Below are positions 36,848 to 48,283 of a stretch of 64,000 bases of DNA, one piece after another (the first letter of the stretch is position 1; the number at the start of each line of letters is the position of its first letter). The position numbers and the translations under genes were made by a program. The stretch comes from Rhynchosporium graminicola (Eukaryota; Ascomycota; Leotiomycetes; Helotiales; Ploettnerulaceae): contig FJUW01000036.1 in the NCBI GenBank assembly GCA_900074885.1, positions 62,001 to 126,000 on the forward strand. The letters run 5' to 3'. The notes below the pieces were generated by a model. It did not search any database. It had not been told where the DNA came from and was given only the letters and a program-made list of their open reading frames with translations.

Positions 36848-39667
36848 CAACACGGTTTTTGAGCGACTTGATGAATAAGCGGTCACTCAACACCTAACCA
36901 GAAGAGATTTGGAGGCATATCAACAGGCTCTCGATCATACGGCACCAATGAGTGACCTACATGACGTGCAGTCTATGTCTGATACCGATGCGACACTCGC
37001 GTACATTCGTACGGTAAGCTGATACCTCTATTATACCTTTTACACCCATCAATAGAGCAACAGCAACGCCTCTTCAGATACGCGAATACGACATACATAT
37101 TTTCAACAAAAACACCACCATCCTCTTCGAAGAGGCTTGTACTTTTGCATCTTAGGCGGAATCTGAAGTGCTCTGTCATACAGGCGTACCGGATCTGGGT
37201 GGAAGATATTACCACATCATCTTCATCTTAATTTTATTTGTAGTTTCGCTGTGAAGCCTGGATTTTCCGGTTGGGTCCAAGGGTTTTGGTTTTAGCTGTG
37301 CGGAGGCGGTGTCCGAAGCTGGTATTACAGCGGCGTTTTCGGATCTGGAGGTTGGATTTATCAGTTGGGCCTGGTGAATAACTAGATGTCTTGATATGAG
37401 ACGGGATGGATCCTTGACTGCCTATGTTTGACATGGCAAGGATATAGGATGAGGCAGGTCTAGCCGGTTGAAGAACGGATATTCCATGTCGAAGATTCAC
37501 TTCACATGGGTCGGATAAAATTCTGTCTGGCTTACAGGCAGGATCTGTAATATATATTCAGGTTCTGGTGACCGTATATAGACATATATACCTTGAAGAA
37601 GGGAATAAAACATGTTGGCCACTTCCAAATATTTATCCTTTGTACTTGACATGTTTCGAAAGGTCTCTCTTTCATCCAAGACATGGACTGCGTATTCTTT
37701 CTCATGGCTTCACATTGACAGATGCTCATCCCACTACACTCCTTCGACATTCCCAAACACGAGGGATTACCGATTTAAGGTACCGCACTTACCTATCTCC
37801 CGGTGTACGGTATTATCCGCACATCAAAATCGAGACGTGGAAGAGCACACCGACGTCTTCACATCTACAGATCAGAATACGTTGAAATTATTACCAAAAG
37901 TTAGCAGCGCTTCTCGTAAGCAGAGGAGTAGTATTATTGGAATTTTTGCTCCGTTGAAAATCTCATCGCATCACGCCCTAGAAGGGGTCTCTCTTCTTGA
38001 TCATCTTCGTTCTCGACTCTCTGGTGTGCGGATGATACCATACACCCGGGAGCCATGTAATCGTCTATCCCCTTCTGTTGCATCGCGCCCTCCGCTTACG
38101 AAGTTACGAGAGTGTCTGTCAGTGAAAGCAGGTTACGAAGTACCTTGAGTGAGCAAGCAAGTTGCCCCGGCGGGATTTACCTGCCTGCCTGCCTGCTTGT
38201 TAATCGTATGTATCTTTTATTTACTCGTTTGTTGGTAAGAACAAGAGACGTGAAGGTTGGAATGTTTTGAATTTTTTTAATTTTTTTTTCCGTGGATATA
38301 TCATGCTATGTTGGGAAGGTAGGTAGGTAGGTAGGTATATTGGGTTCTCAAGGTCTTCCTGAGTGAGGTTCAAGTGAAGTTCAAGTGCAGTTTTCAAGTT
38401 TCAAGGTTGAGGAATTTCGAAGGCGTAGTGTTGGTGTTGGTATGAGTCCATGTCGTGTAATTCCTAGATTCTCTAGCTGAGAGTCTGAAAAAGGGATGGA
38501 AAAATGCAGAAAGTATCGTGGACTGATTGATTGATTGATTGCCTAGGAAGCGGGGTTAGGTATTTCTTCTGAGAATCCTTGTACTTGCTTTTGATGATCT
38601 GAAGGAGGCAAGGTAGGTAGTAGCCCGAGCATTTTAGAAGCAATACCTACCTACCTAGTACAGTAGAAGGGAAGCTATGGAAGGAGGTAGGTAGGTAGGT
38701 TTAAATTTCGGCGAGACGGTTTTTTGTTCGGAGACTTATTTACTCTCCTCACCCTCTAATTGCTTGTAATTGTGGGTAACTTGAGGGTAATCTATAGAGG
38801 CTGTGTGGATGGGATAGTAGGGTATTTGGCTACAGTAGTGAGAAGACCACGTCGAGCTACCTCTCCTTTAGACTTCTTGAACTTACTTTACCTTCGGTCC
38901 TTCATCCTCAGACTTGACCAGTGTTTGACCCGTGCTTCAAGGCATCTAGGGCTTGTAACTACTCGGAGCTTTAGGATCATGGTTTGACCCACTGTTATAA
39001 GTAATTAGGGGGGGCTTGCTTTCTTGGACTGTAGGTAAGCGACTGAATGTAGGTAATGGAAGGTGAGCCGACGACTAGACTTGTGAGATAGATCTTTACC
39101 ATGCAACGCAATCGAACAGGATGGGTCTCGGTACATGCCGTGCTCATTCCTCGGAGTTGCTCCAAACAAGCTTTTCTTCTAAGGTATGTAAGGTAAGGAA
39201 GGGTAGTTTACCTAGGTATAATTTGCCTCTAAGCCAAGCCACGCCAAGCCTAGCTAGCTGTATGTAGCTATTGATTTTCGGATGTATGTTCGATGCGGTG
39301 AATGAAATGGATACATTCATTCTTCAAGTATCTATCCTACAGAAAATCAAAAGAAATTGGAAAGACCCGACATTTTCAATATCCTGAATCTATTCACTCA
39401 GTGAAGTGTAAATTCCTGTTCACACAACGCCCTCGAAAATCACGAGAAATCAAAGTTTTTTCCCCTTCCATTATTCGGTTGAGAGGAAAATTACGGTAAT
39501 TCGAGGGACGCGAGAATTTGTTTATCTTAAGCAGGTAGGTGGGTGCACACCGACTTCACCAGCTCACCAACTCAACACAACACCTCAATTAGAATCTCTC
39601 ACAACTCTCACAACACACCACCTTGATCTCAGGACCTCATACCCCAATTACACACATCTCACTCACC
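36848..39667. other. intergenic region rich in AGGT tetranucleotides
   Basis: 2.8 kb without a firm gene. The first 175 bases may contain a fourth Png1 exon. From about 38200 the DNA is dotted with short tandem AGGT/ACCT runs (38317-38337, 38644-38658, 38684-38700) and a GATT run (38525-38541). A 178-codon frame at 37612-38148 has no domain or signal peptide. The end should hold the promoter of the TRK gene. Confidence 0.55.
38317..38337. repeat. tetranucleotide microsatellite (AGGT)5
   Basis: Five perfect AGGT units. The same motif recurs in shorter runs at several other intergenic sites in the window. Confidence 0.95.
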
Positions 39668-42663
39668 ATGACGCGTCCGCACCCGCAGCCGCAACCCAGC
39701 GATTTGCGCTCCTCCTCCCGCGGGAAAACCAAAAACCTAGGGCGCTTCCTCCCACCGCTCAATTTCATCACGCTCCATTATGCGTATTTCATCGTCACGT
39801 GTCTGGTTGTGAGTCTGGTGTTTTGGCTGTCGCCGATTGGGGAGGCGAGGGAAGGGAATGGGAAGGGGAGGATTGAGTTTGTGGATGCGTTGTTTTTGGT
39901 TGTTAGTGGTGAGTTTGGTTTTTCTTTTGAGGTTTCTTGAGGGCAGGGGAGGTGTGGTGAGGGAGGGGGAGAGGAGGGGATGGGGATGGGGCTATGAGAT
40001 TGGAGGAGGTGTGAGAATGAAGATGAGGGGATTATGAGACAGGTGGAAGATGGGTGAGCGAGCAAGTGTTTTGAGCTGAGTTTGAGCGTGTGAGATATGT
40101 CGGGATGGAAGGCGATATATAGCTGCAAGCTTGTGGGATATGATTCTTACTGGACTCTCACTAAAACTCTTAACCAGCAATGACCGAAGCAGGACTCAAC
40201 ACAGTCAACCTCTCTGAAATGACCACCTTCCAGCAAATCATTCTCTTCTTACTCATCATCATCGGAAGCACCATCTTCGTCAGCGTCGGCACCGTCTGGA
40301 CCCGTAAACGTGTTTTTGAGAAACGCTTCAAAGGGATCGTGAAGAGCGTGCGAGAAGGGAAGAGGAGAGGTAACGGTGGCTTGCTTGGTGGGAATGACGG
40401 GGTGAGGGAGGTGGGCGTGGGGGAGAGACTTGAGGAGCAGAGAAAGGAACGAGAAGGGGGCGATGAGAGGGTGTTTGAAAGTAGACACTCCGGGCCTAGG
40501 TTTGTGATTCATCTTTCTACCCTTGAAATTGAAGGAATTTCGGATCGGCATCCAGTCGACTTTGTGAATCCTGATTTTGATTCTGGGATCTTGTGTTTTG
40601 CTATGCTAAAATATCGATTAGGGATCCGACACAATTACCTTTGTCGACTCGGTCCCGGGACCTGGTGGAAACTCGTTCACTTGCTGGAGATAGCAAGATG
40701 AATGGGAATCTGAATCCGGGTTCTGGAACTGGGACGGGAGGAAGGGGCGTGGGCGAGGAAGGGAAAGAAGATGTAGAGATGCAAGGCCTGGAGAACTCGC
40801 ATTCTCGCACCAGAACTGGCGCAAGAAGCAGAAGTCAAGGAACCGGAACTGGAGCAGAGGATAGAGATCACATCTCTACCAAGCGCCATTCAGCCTCATC
40901 TCAAGACCCAGGGTTTTCTACCGGCATTACACCTGAGCCGCCCCATCGTCTCTTGAGCTTCGTTGGTGTAGACGCTCATCGTCATACACTCAATGCCGGA
41001 TCAGCATCAGCTTACAGCCATCCCCAACACGCCCATTCAACGCTCATCCACCGTACAGAAAAGCCATCCGAAGGTATCGAAAACACCACGGGTGCAGACC
41101 ACTCAGGCGTGGAGCTAGACCAAGCTATGTACCCACACTACCTCACACGACGGACCACTGGACGCAACGCTCAGTTTCACGGGTTGACGAGGGAAGAGAG
41201 AGAACATCTTGGTGGTGTGGAGTATAGAGCTATCACGCTATTGGGATGGGTTGTGCCGGTTTATTTTGTGGCGTGGCAGGTTCTGGGATGTGTTGGTCTC
41301 GGGGCTTATAACAAGATCAATAAGGAGGAGGTTATTAGGGCAAATGGGATTAATCCTTGGTATGACTCCTCCCATGCATTTCTTCTCTGTCCTCATCTGA
41401 GGATCTGAATCGATGGAAGATGTGGTAGCTGATAATTTCTAGGTGGTTGGGCGTCTTCAATGGTGTGTCGGCTTTCAATAATTCGGGAATGAGTTTGCTT
41501 GATGCGAATCTGGCAGGTGAAATGACCCTACCAAAAGCGCTATCATTGACGACATACAGATCCCCTTTCAAACATCGATCTATACGCTAATCACAATGGG
41601 AATGATGATTCTCGCTGGAAACACCGCGTAATTCCCACGATTTCCTTTTCAGTCCTCACCACTGACCACCACCCACAGTTATCCTTTGATCCTCCGCCTA
41701 ATCCTCTGGCTCATGCTCAAAATACTAACTCTCATCTATCCCGATCCCCTCGCTCACTCCACCCACAAAGCCACCCTCCGCTTCATTCTCACATATCCTC
41801 GTCGCGTGTATACGAACCTCTTCCCTGCTGCTCCCACGCTCTGGCTTCTTTTCATGGTCATAACGCTCAACGGCATCGACTGGATCGCTTTCGAGCTCCT
41901 TAATATCGGCAACCTAGCCGTCGAAGCCATCCCAGCTCGTTTCCGCGTCCTAGACGGCCTTTTCCAAGCCATCGCCGTCCGCTCCGGTGGTTTCTACATC
42001 ATAGGTATCAGCGAACTGAGGATTGGGCTACAGGTTCTTTATGTGCTTATGATGTACATCTCTGTCTACCCAGTCGTCATTACAATGCGTCATTCCAACG
42101 TGTATGAAGAACGTAGCTTAGGTATATACGCTGAAGACGCCTCTTCGCTCTTCTCATCAGATGACTCGGATGAAGAAAACAGGATTGAAAACCCCCATAA
42201 CGATTCTCTCGTTTCAGAGCGATCAAAACCTCATGGTAAAATGGCAAGCTTCCTCCACACGATCAGCTCCCTCGCTCGCACCCAAACACCAGCCTCCCAC
42301 ACCCGCACACAATTCATCCGGCAGCAAATCCGCGGCCAACTAGCCCACGACATCTGGCTCCTCGTTCTCGCCGTCCTCGTAATATCCTGCATCGAAGTAG
42401 CAAATTTCGAAGCCGATCCCGTCACATTTTCGGTTTTCAATATTATCTTTGAGGTTATGAGTGGGTATGGTTGTGTGGGTATTAGTACCGGGATGAAGGG
42501 TGAGGCGTATAGTTTTAGTGGCGGTTGGAGTAAGGCGAGTAAGGTTGTGCTGTGTGGGGTTATGTTGAGGGGACGCCATAGAGGCTTGCCGGTTAAGATG
42601 GATAGGGCGGTTAGGTTGCCTGGTTGGGATGAGGATGAGGGTGAGGAGGGGAAGGAGGGTTAG
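39668..42663 (+). CDS. trk1: TRK-type potassium transporter
   Basis: Six exons in my model: 39668-39908, 40178-40499, 40622-41359, 41443-41512, 41560-41627 and 41679-42663, giving 807 aa. TRK proteins carry high-affinity K+ uptake at the fungal plasma membrane and have four M1-P-M2 units. The four selectivity-loop glycines are visible: SAMTEAGL (Gly86), SAFNNSGMSLL (Gly449), AVRSGGFY (near 583) and GCVGIS (near 745). The long hydrophilic stretch after the first unit, rich in Gly, Ser and Arg, is the usual cytosolic loop. The intron at 41513-41559 fits only with a GC donor: it gives DANL-IPFQTS, the length of homologues, whereas the nearby GT breaks the frame. The second intron (40500-40621) was chosen by frame and is less certain. 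Confidence 0.9.
41513..41559 (+). other. probable GC-AG intron in the TRK gene
   Basis: The donor reads CTG|GCAGGT and the acceptor CATACAG. Both sides are phase 0 and yield the conserved join DANL-IPFQTS. The alternative GT donor four bases downstream leaves one extra base and puts the conserved LAGNT block out of frame. Confidence 0.6.
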
Positions 42664-45600
42664 GAATTGGAAATTGGTGATTTGGAGGTGGAGGGTGTTG
42701 AGGGTTCATGGTACGGGGTCTGTGGTGTGTGGTTAGTTAGTGGTGGGATTGAGAAGGGATGGTACTGGACGTATGGGTTTGTGTAGCTTGGAGGACGGTG
42801 TGATGGGTAGAAAATGGGTGATGGTGCACTGATGCTTAAGTGTTACGGAAAGAGACAATAGATTGCAGACGCAGGAGGTAGAGACTGGAAAGGACAATAG
42901 AAAAAGAAAAAGTTACTGGTGTTTGGTTGATCATTCGAACTCCTCATCTGGTTTTGTTCTACCCCGAGCGAGCTCGTATTTGTGTTCCTTTGGTTTTCTA
43001 GACGGCAACGGTAGAATAGGTATCGATCTTATCTTTACGAATCGGAACTTATGTTGCCATGCCATTATCACAACTTGTTTTCGCATTGTCCGATATCTGA
43101 TCAGGGTGTTGATCCTGGGCAAAACACATTTGTCCTTGTAGTGGGAGACTTCATGTACATGAGTATTCTCGGTCTGGGAGTTATACGTCCAGCTTTCCAA
43201 ACATGATTAATCAGATGATGACTTTCCTCTCACTGATTAATATCAATGAGCAGGAGGGGCGACCTGGTCAAACATCTGTGTGTATACGTCCCATGCCGGA
43301 CCTCGGTTCTTGAAAATTATCTCGGGTTGTGCAATGAGTGTTGAAGAGCTATACACTGGAGCTCTCGCTCCGAAGAGGTGTCTATCGGAAGTGAGATGGC
43401 TTGATAATGGCATGCAAACTCAATTAGCATGACAGGACTGGCGATGTTGGTATTGGTATTGGTATTGGTCTGGTCGGTCTAGCGTTGTTGCTTGTAACTA
43501 TTGCTGTCGACATTTGGTTACTGCTGTCAGTATACTGCTTTTTTTTTTGGTTAGATTGCTAGGTCAGCGACTTGGCTTCACTATCATCCTGCGTTTCAAT
43601 GACTTTGACCTTGCTCCCCTGGTAGTTGGTGATGTCGGCACTTTTTTCAATACTGGGATTTGTCCTGGAAAAAGATCACATGTGTTCACTGAGTATCAGG
43701 CCATCCGCTCGAAATAACTTGCGTCCGATGTAGTAGGTGGGTTTTTGAGCAGCTCTAAAGCGACAAGGAGAGGATTTGTACTTCAACGATACAATCTAGG
43801 CTCTGAGATGTTGATTCAATTTTCTCTTTTCTTGGAGAAAAAAAGAGGTTTGCGAGAATGATTTTTCCGGGGAAGAAGTAGATGGATGGAAAGCTGCATC
43901 AACAGTCAAGTGCTTCAGCTTCCTACTCTGGGTACCGTGGTTCTACAGTGTATTCATACACGAGTTAGACATATCTTGACATAATGTATGTGCGGGACCC
44001 AAGCAGTGTCGCAAATTACGATGAGAGCAGCGATCGAGAGATCGAGCGATCCAGATATTTCTTGGATGGGTGCTGGAGACTTGTTTGGTGATGGATTATG
44101 TTTTGCATGCGTGCCGTAGCACTGCGTTGATCTGTGAGATTTGCGGAGAATTCCCGAGTTGATCAACCATCTCATTTTCGGAGAGTGGGGCAATACTGTC
44201 AGTTACTACATAGAGTATTGTCGAGAGTCAGAAGGTTCTTTGGATATCAACTTGTTATGGGTAGGTTTCGGTTGATTTAATAAACCGGTGTCAGTAACGT
44301 AGCTTTTTCTTTGGCACAATGGATGTTCTGTATTGAATCCTAAGATATAATGAGAATGCGTCACACGTATCGTCAAGTGTAAGGGCATTTGCCTTTGGCG
44401 TCACGGAAATCTGTGGATGAAGAGTAATCCGGGTGTTTCACAGGGATTTTATATCTGCTTTTCTCTCCTTTTATCACGCTCACATGCTATTACTAAAATT
44501 TACTTAGGACGTGCGTTACATAATTTCTTGAACAGCGAGTCAAGTATATGGAATTTCCTGCCCGAACTGAATCTGTGTCGTACAGTGGCACCTCCCACAA
44601 CTGTGTATTCAATTCCCAGTAAAATGGGCTCATACGAGTCTCAATGAAGGATGGCAGGTTTACATCTAGACATTGGAAAGATACCCAACGCACAATCCGT
44701 TTATTCTCCTCGTTGAATGAGGACTGTTATGAAACGACATCTAGGTGTCCAATAGCAAGACTTGTTCGGTGTCGAATGTTAAGAACGGATGCTGCATATA
44801 CGCGAAGACGCTGTAATGTAACACATTGGTAAATGTTTCATAGAGATCTCCAAGCTTAGTAAGACCGCGCTAGCGTCGCTGGGGTCTTTCAGTTCAGCTG
44901 GCCAACATGGATACTCTGATGACTGATTGATCTCTAGGTCTCCATGACTGTGTCCTACTTTGAGCACGTGTGAAAGCTTTTATACACAACCTAGTTTGAG
45001 ATAGCTACCAATGAGTCGAAACGTAAGAAGAAAGAGATAGTGTAAGGTTGTATTGAAACTGGGCTCTGATATGGCTACAGTATTCAAGATTTGGGGAAAA
45101 TAGATTCTAGAGCCTCTCGCAGCTCGCAGAGCTTTATAATGTCTTCTTGCTTCCCCGGCTATTTTTCCAATACTAGCACCTCAAGGAAAATATTCACAGA
45201 CAGTGATGGTCGCACTTACAAGTTCAGATTTATGGCACGCTACATGTCTTGGAGTGGTAATCACGAGCATATTTGAGGTGATGTTGTATAAACGAGAGTC
45301 AGGCATTGCTACCGTCTGCCGTTCCTTTCTTCGGGGCTGCCGAGTGCTATTTCCCTCAAAATCATCTCGATTGTGAGCCAGCCCAAATTTGCATGTGTCT
45401 ATCAGGAGATACAGTCACAAGACAAGAATTATCTGCAATAAGTCTTGCAGTATAAGATAGTACGTTCGTCTTGTAATTTTGCTCTGGTTGACGGAAGTAG
45501 GTTTCCTCAACCCTTTTTAAGTAGATATCAATTACTGAAAACGCATCGGAGCAAGACCGATCAATTGATCACGAAAAAGTCTCCTAATATCCTTGCTTCT

Positions 45601-46579
45601 CATGAAATCGGCAAAAGACTTATCGGCCATAGCATCAGTCTGGAAATGGCGTTGATGGGAAGAGAAATGATCAATCGATCTCTTTACTTTCCCAACCAGC
45701 TTCACACAAATATTATTACATTCATTCTCACAAAAGTACTTAAGTTCTCCAAGAAAATCACACTGAGTTTCACATTCATCAATACACCTCTGTTAATTGA
45801 TTGAAGAAAAGATGGTGCTTTGAAGCACCCATCACCTGGTGTGATAGAGTAGATAGCGGGGTCTCAGAAAAGGGACTGTCTCGGCTAAATGCTTGGCAGT
45901 AAACAGAAGGCGGACAACTACTCGAATGGAAGCAAGAAGAAAGAAACAAGCAATGACGTGCGTGAATCAGCTCATAACAGTTCTCGTAAGAAATTCACAG
46001 CACTGAATACCCATGCAACCTGGCTCTTCAGAGCTTGAGTCGACTCAAGACGCAAAATTGTGGCTGGATTGCCAGGAGTCAGTGCATCGTCGCATTAAGG
46101 TCCTATTCTGTGGAGAATACATCAGATAACTAAATGAAATAAGTCATATATCTCTGTAGTTTGATAATAAACAATAGTTAGCCTCACTGCTAGATGTGTC
46201 AAGTCTCACAAGATTCGGGAAACAGTTGTTGTGATAGCCATTGTCTGAATTATCTTTATTCTAGACTGGCAAAACACGCGAAGAAAACACCCTCAAGAAT
46301 CCTCGAAGTTATGCAGGCAACGAAGTAACTCCCAATCCCATTGGCATCATCATAAGCCGACCATTCAGTAGTACCAAGGGCAAGAGCAAATTAAGGATTC
46401 AAGCCCCTGCGCATCATCGCTCGATTGATATTGTGACCGCTGAATGTACCTGATCATCCGATTAACCATTGCCTAGACCACGAACGTAAGAAATCGATGA
46501 AGTATATGTAGCTTTGTACCCAAATTTATTAGCAGATAGAACATCGTGCAGAAGTAGCGAAGACTTACGAGTGATGTGA
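42664..46579. other. intergenic region
   Basis: 3.9 kb with only short frames on both strands and no recognisable domain. It includes a short TTGGTA run at 43447-43468. A 119-codon plus-strand frame (45445-45804) has no signal peptide or motif. It separates the convergent TRK gene and wall-protein gene. Confidence 0.6.
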
Positions 46580-47119
46580 TCACAACACGGCCAGAACCCC
46601 AGCAGCGAAGCCAACCAGTCCACCAAGACTAGCGCCCATAGTTGGAGCGGCACCAGCAGCAGTCGAGCTTGAGACAGTTGTGACAGTCGAAGTCGAAGCG
46701 CTAGTGTGGGTAAGGGTGGAAGAGGAGACACCAGTTGAGGAAACCAAGCTGAGGGTTGTAGATATAGCAACGGTTGGTGAAACTGAGACCTCAGTGACAG
46801 TTGAGGAGGCGGATGGAACGATAGAGACATCGGTGGCGGTTGAGGTAACAGAGGTGAGCATGACCGAGGTTTCCGTCAAAGGCGAACCCAAGAAAGGGGG
46901 AGTGAACGAGGCGGCAGGGCCGGTAGGGCTTGGGAGAAGAGTGGTAGAGAGAGTCGAATCGCTGCCTTGAACGATCACAACAGTGCTACCGACGATGCCT
47001 TCAAAGCTGCTTGGGAGGTAAACTGAGATGGCGGTGGGGAGTTGGTCCTCAGTACCATGTGCAAGGGTGAGCGTAGACAAAGCCACGATGGGGAGCGAGA
47101 GAAAGCCGAATGACTTCAT
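46580..47119 (-). CDS. secreted Ser/Thr-rich protein, probably GPI-anchored
   Basis: Single exon of 179 aa. An N-terminal signal peptide (MKSFGFLSLPIVALSTLTLA, cleavage near 20-22) is followed by a short domain (residues 25-60, SVYLPSSFEGIVGSTVVIVQ) and then a low-complexity stretch rich in Ser, Thr and Val, ready for O-glycosylation. The last 30 residues run through small residues (AAGAAPTMGAS) into a hydrophobic tail (LGGLVGFAAGVLAVL) that ends the protein, the layout of a GPI-anchor signal. The likely place is the plasma membrane or cell wall. There are no cysteines and no known enzyme domain. It lies head to tail with the secreted cysteine-rich gene at 47723. Function unknown. Confidence 0.8.
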   Translation of the reverse strand: MKSFGFLSLPIVALSTLTLAHGTEDQLPTAISVYLPSSFEGIVGSTVVIVQGSDSTLSTTLLPSPTGPAASFTPPFLGSPLTETSVMLTSVTSTATDVSIVPSASSTVTEVSVSPTVAISTTLSLVSSTGVSSSTLTHTSASTSTVTTVSSSTAAGAAPTMGASLGGLVGFAAGVLAVL

Positions 47120-47722
47120 GATTGCAGTTGTTGTTTCGGGACTGGTTTTTGGGAGGTGGTATATGCGCTGTATTTGCAGCGAGGTGATTTTGATGAAGAT
47201 GGAAGAAGCTGGTGGAGAGGAGATCGATATTTATATACTGTTTCCTAGGCTACAGATTTTCTTTCACCGCTTTCGTGTTTGCGACAAGTTTGCTTGTGGC
47301 CTAAGAAGCGAGATCTTGATCTTTTAGGCAGAAAATCTAAGTGACTGGGTAGATCTGAAGTGCCAAGTGTTTATATAGCAACGCAACTTTAGGTTCACTC
47401 ACTTACCAGATCGTATTGACATGGCAGGATTTTTCACAATTTGTTATTGTTGAGGAACTTGAGATGCAATTTGAAAGTCAACGATGTAGAATTTATCAAA
47501 TCCAGTTCAACTCTCTTACCTTTCGTTAGGCATAGAGGAAGCTCGAAGCCAAATCTCAAGTCAGCACAACCAAATCGCGAGGCAGCAATGTCAACATCAA
47601 CGCGAAAACCAGGAAAGACCTAGAGATCCAAAAACCCAATCTCGCATCAGGATTAGGAGGAAAGTAGATTTCAGTTGCGAAAAGCTCACGTCTCCTGCCT
47701 CCTTCACGTCGTCGGTATATGA
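47120..47722. other. intergenic region between two secreted-protein genes
   Basis: About 600 bp on the upstream side of the GPI-type gene and the downstream side of the cysteine-rich gene. No gene or clear motif. Confidence 0.6.
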
Positions 47723-48283
47723 TCAGCATGATCGATTGTAGATGCAAGCCTCTCTGATGAGGTCTACACATTGACAATGACGAAGATCTTGCATACAATC
47801 AAAGGTCTTGTCGAAATGTTGATTTCCTTGTCTCAACATCTGTCCGGTCGTGAAGTTGCAGGTAGTGCCAAATTTGAGGTGGCATTCATCGGCATTGAGA
47901 CCTATAACACGTTAGATGGTTTTCACTTTTGCAGATATCTGATACGTACCGATCTTGCACTCGAGAACGTAGTACGAATACAACTCGGAATTCTTAGAGC
48001 CCTTAGCTAGTTCGGAAGGTACCTTAGTGGCGACAGCAGTGGAGACCACTGTGGTAAATGTTGTACCAGGGTGTTGGGATACAACTCCAGCTGGAATCTC
48101 GCCGCGCTCGATGGATGTTCCACCAGCAGCTGGTCGAGTAACGGAGACAGCATTTTCAGAGCTGACGCCAGCTGAGAGCCCTGCAGAGTTCTGATTCATA
48201 GATTTTATTGGCGGAAGGGCAACAACAAGGGATGAGAAAGCGGATAGAAGAACCAAGACGAGGTTAAGAAGATGAAACTGCAT
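47723..48283 (-). CDS. small secreted cysteine-rich protein, two exons
   Basis: Exons 47950-48283 and 47723-47901, giving 170 aa. The 48-nt intron begins GTACGT, contains CTAAC and ends TATAG. Reading through it stops at once, whereas splicing adds 60 codons. A signal peptide lies at the start (MQFHLLNLVLVLLSAF, cleavage near Ala22). The middle is Ser/Gly/Val-rich and has no cysteine. All eight cysteines fall in the last third, in the order ECK, ECH, TCN, DCM, HCQC, ACI and a terminal RSC. This suggests four disulphides in a compact secreted domain. I do not recognise the family. Small size, secretion and an even cysteine number fit an apoplastic or effector-like protein, but that is inference. 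Confidence 0.75.

Noticed and set aside
37612..38148. 178-codon plus-strand frame
   Set aside because: No domain, no signal peptide and basic low-information composition; likely chance.
46680..46970. 96-codon plus-strand frame rich in Val, Glu and Thr
   Set aside because: It is the antisense shadow of the Ser/Thr-rich secreted protein, whose signal peptide and GPI-type tail identify the real strand.
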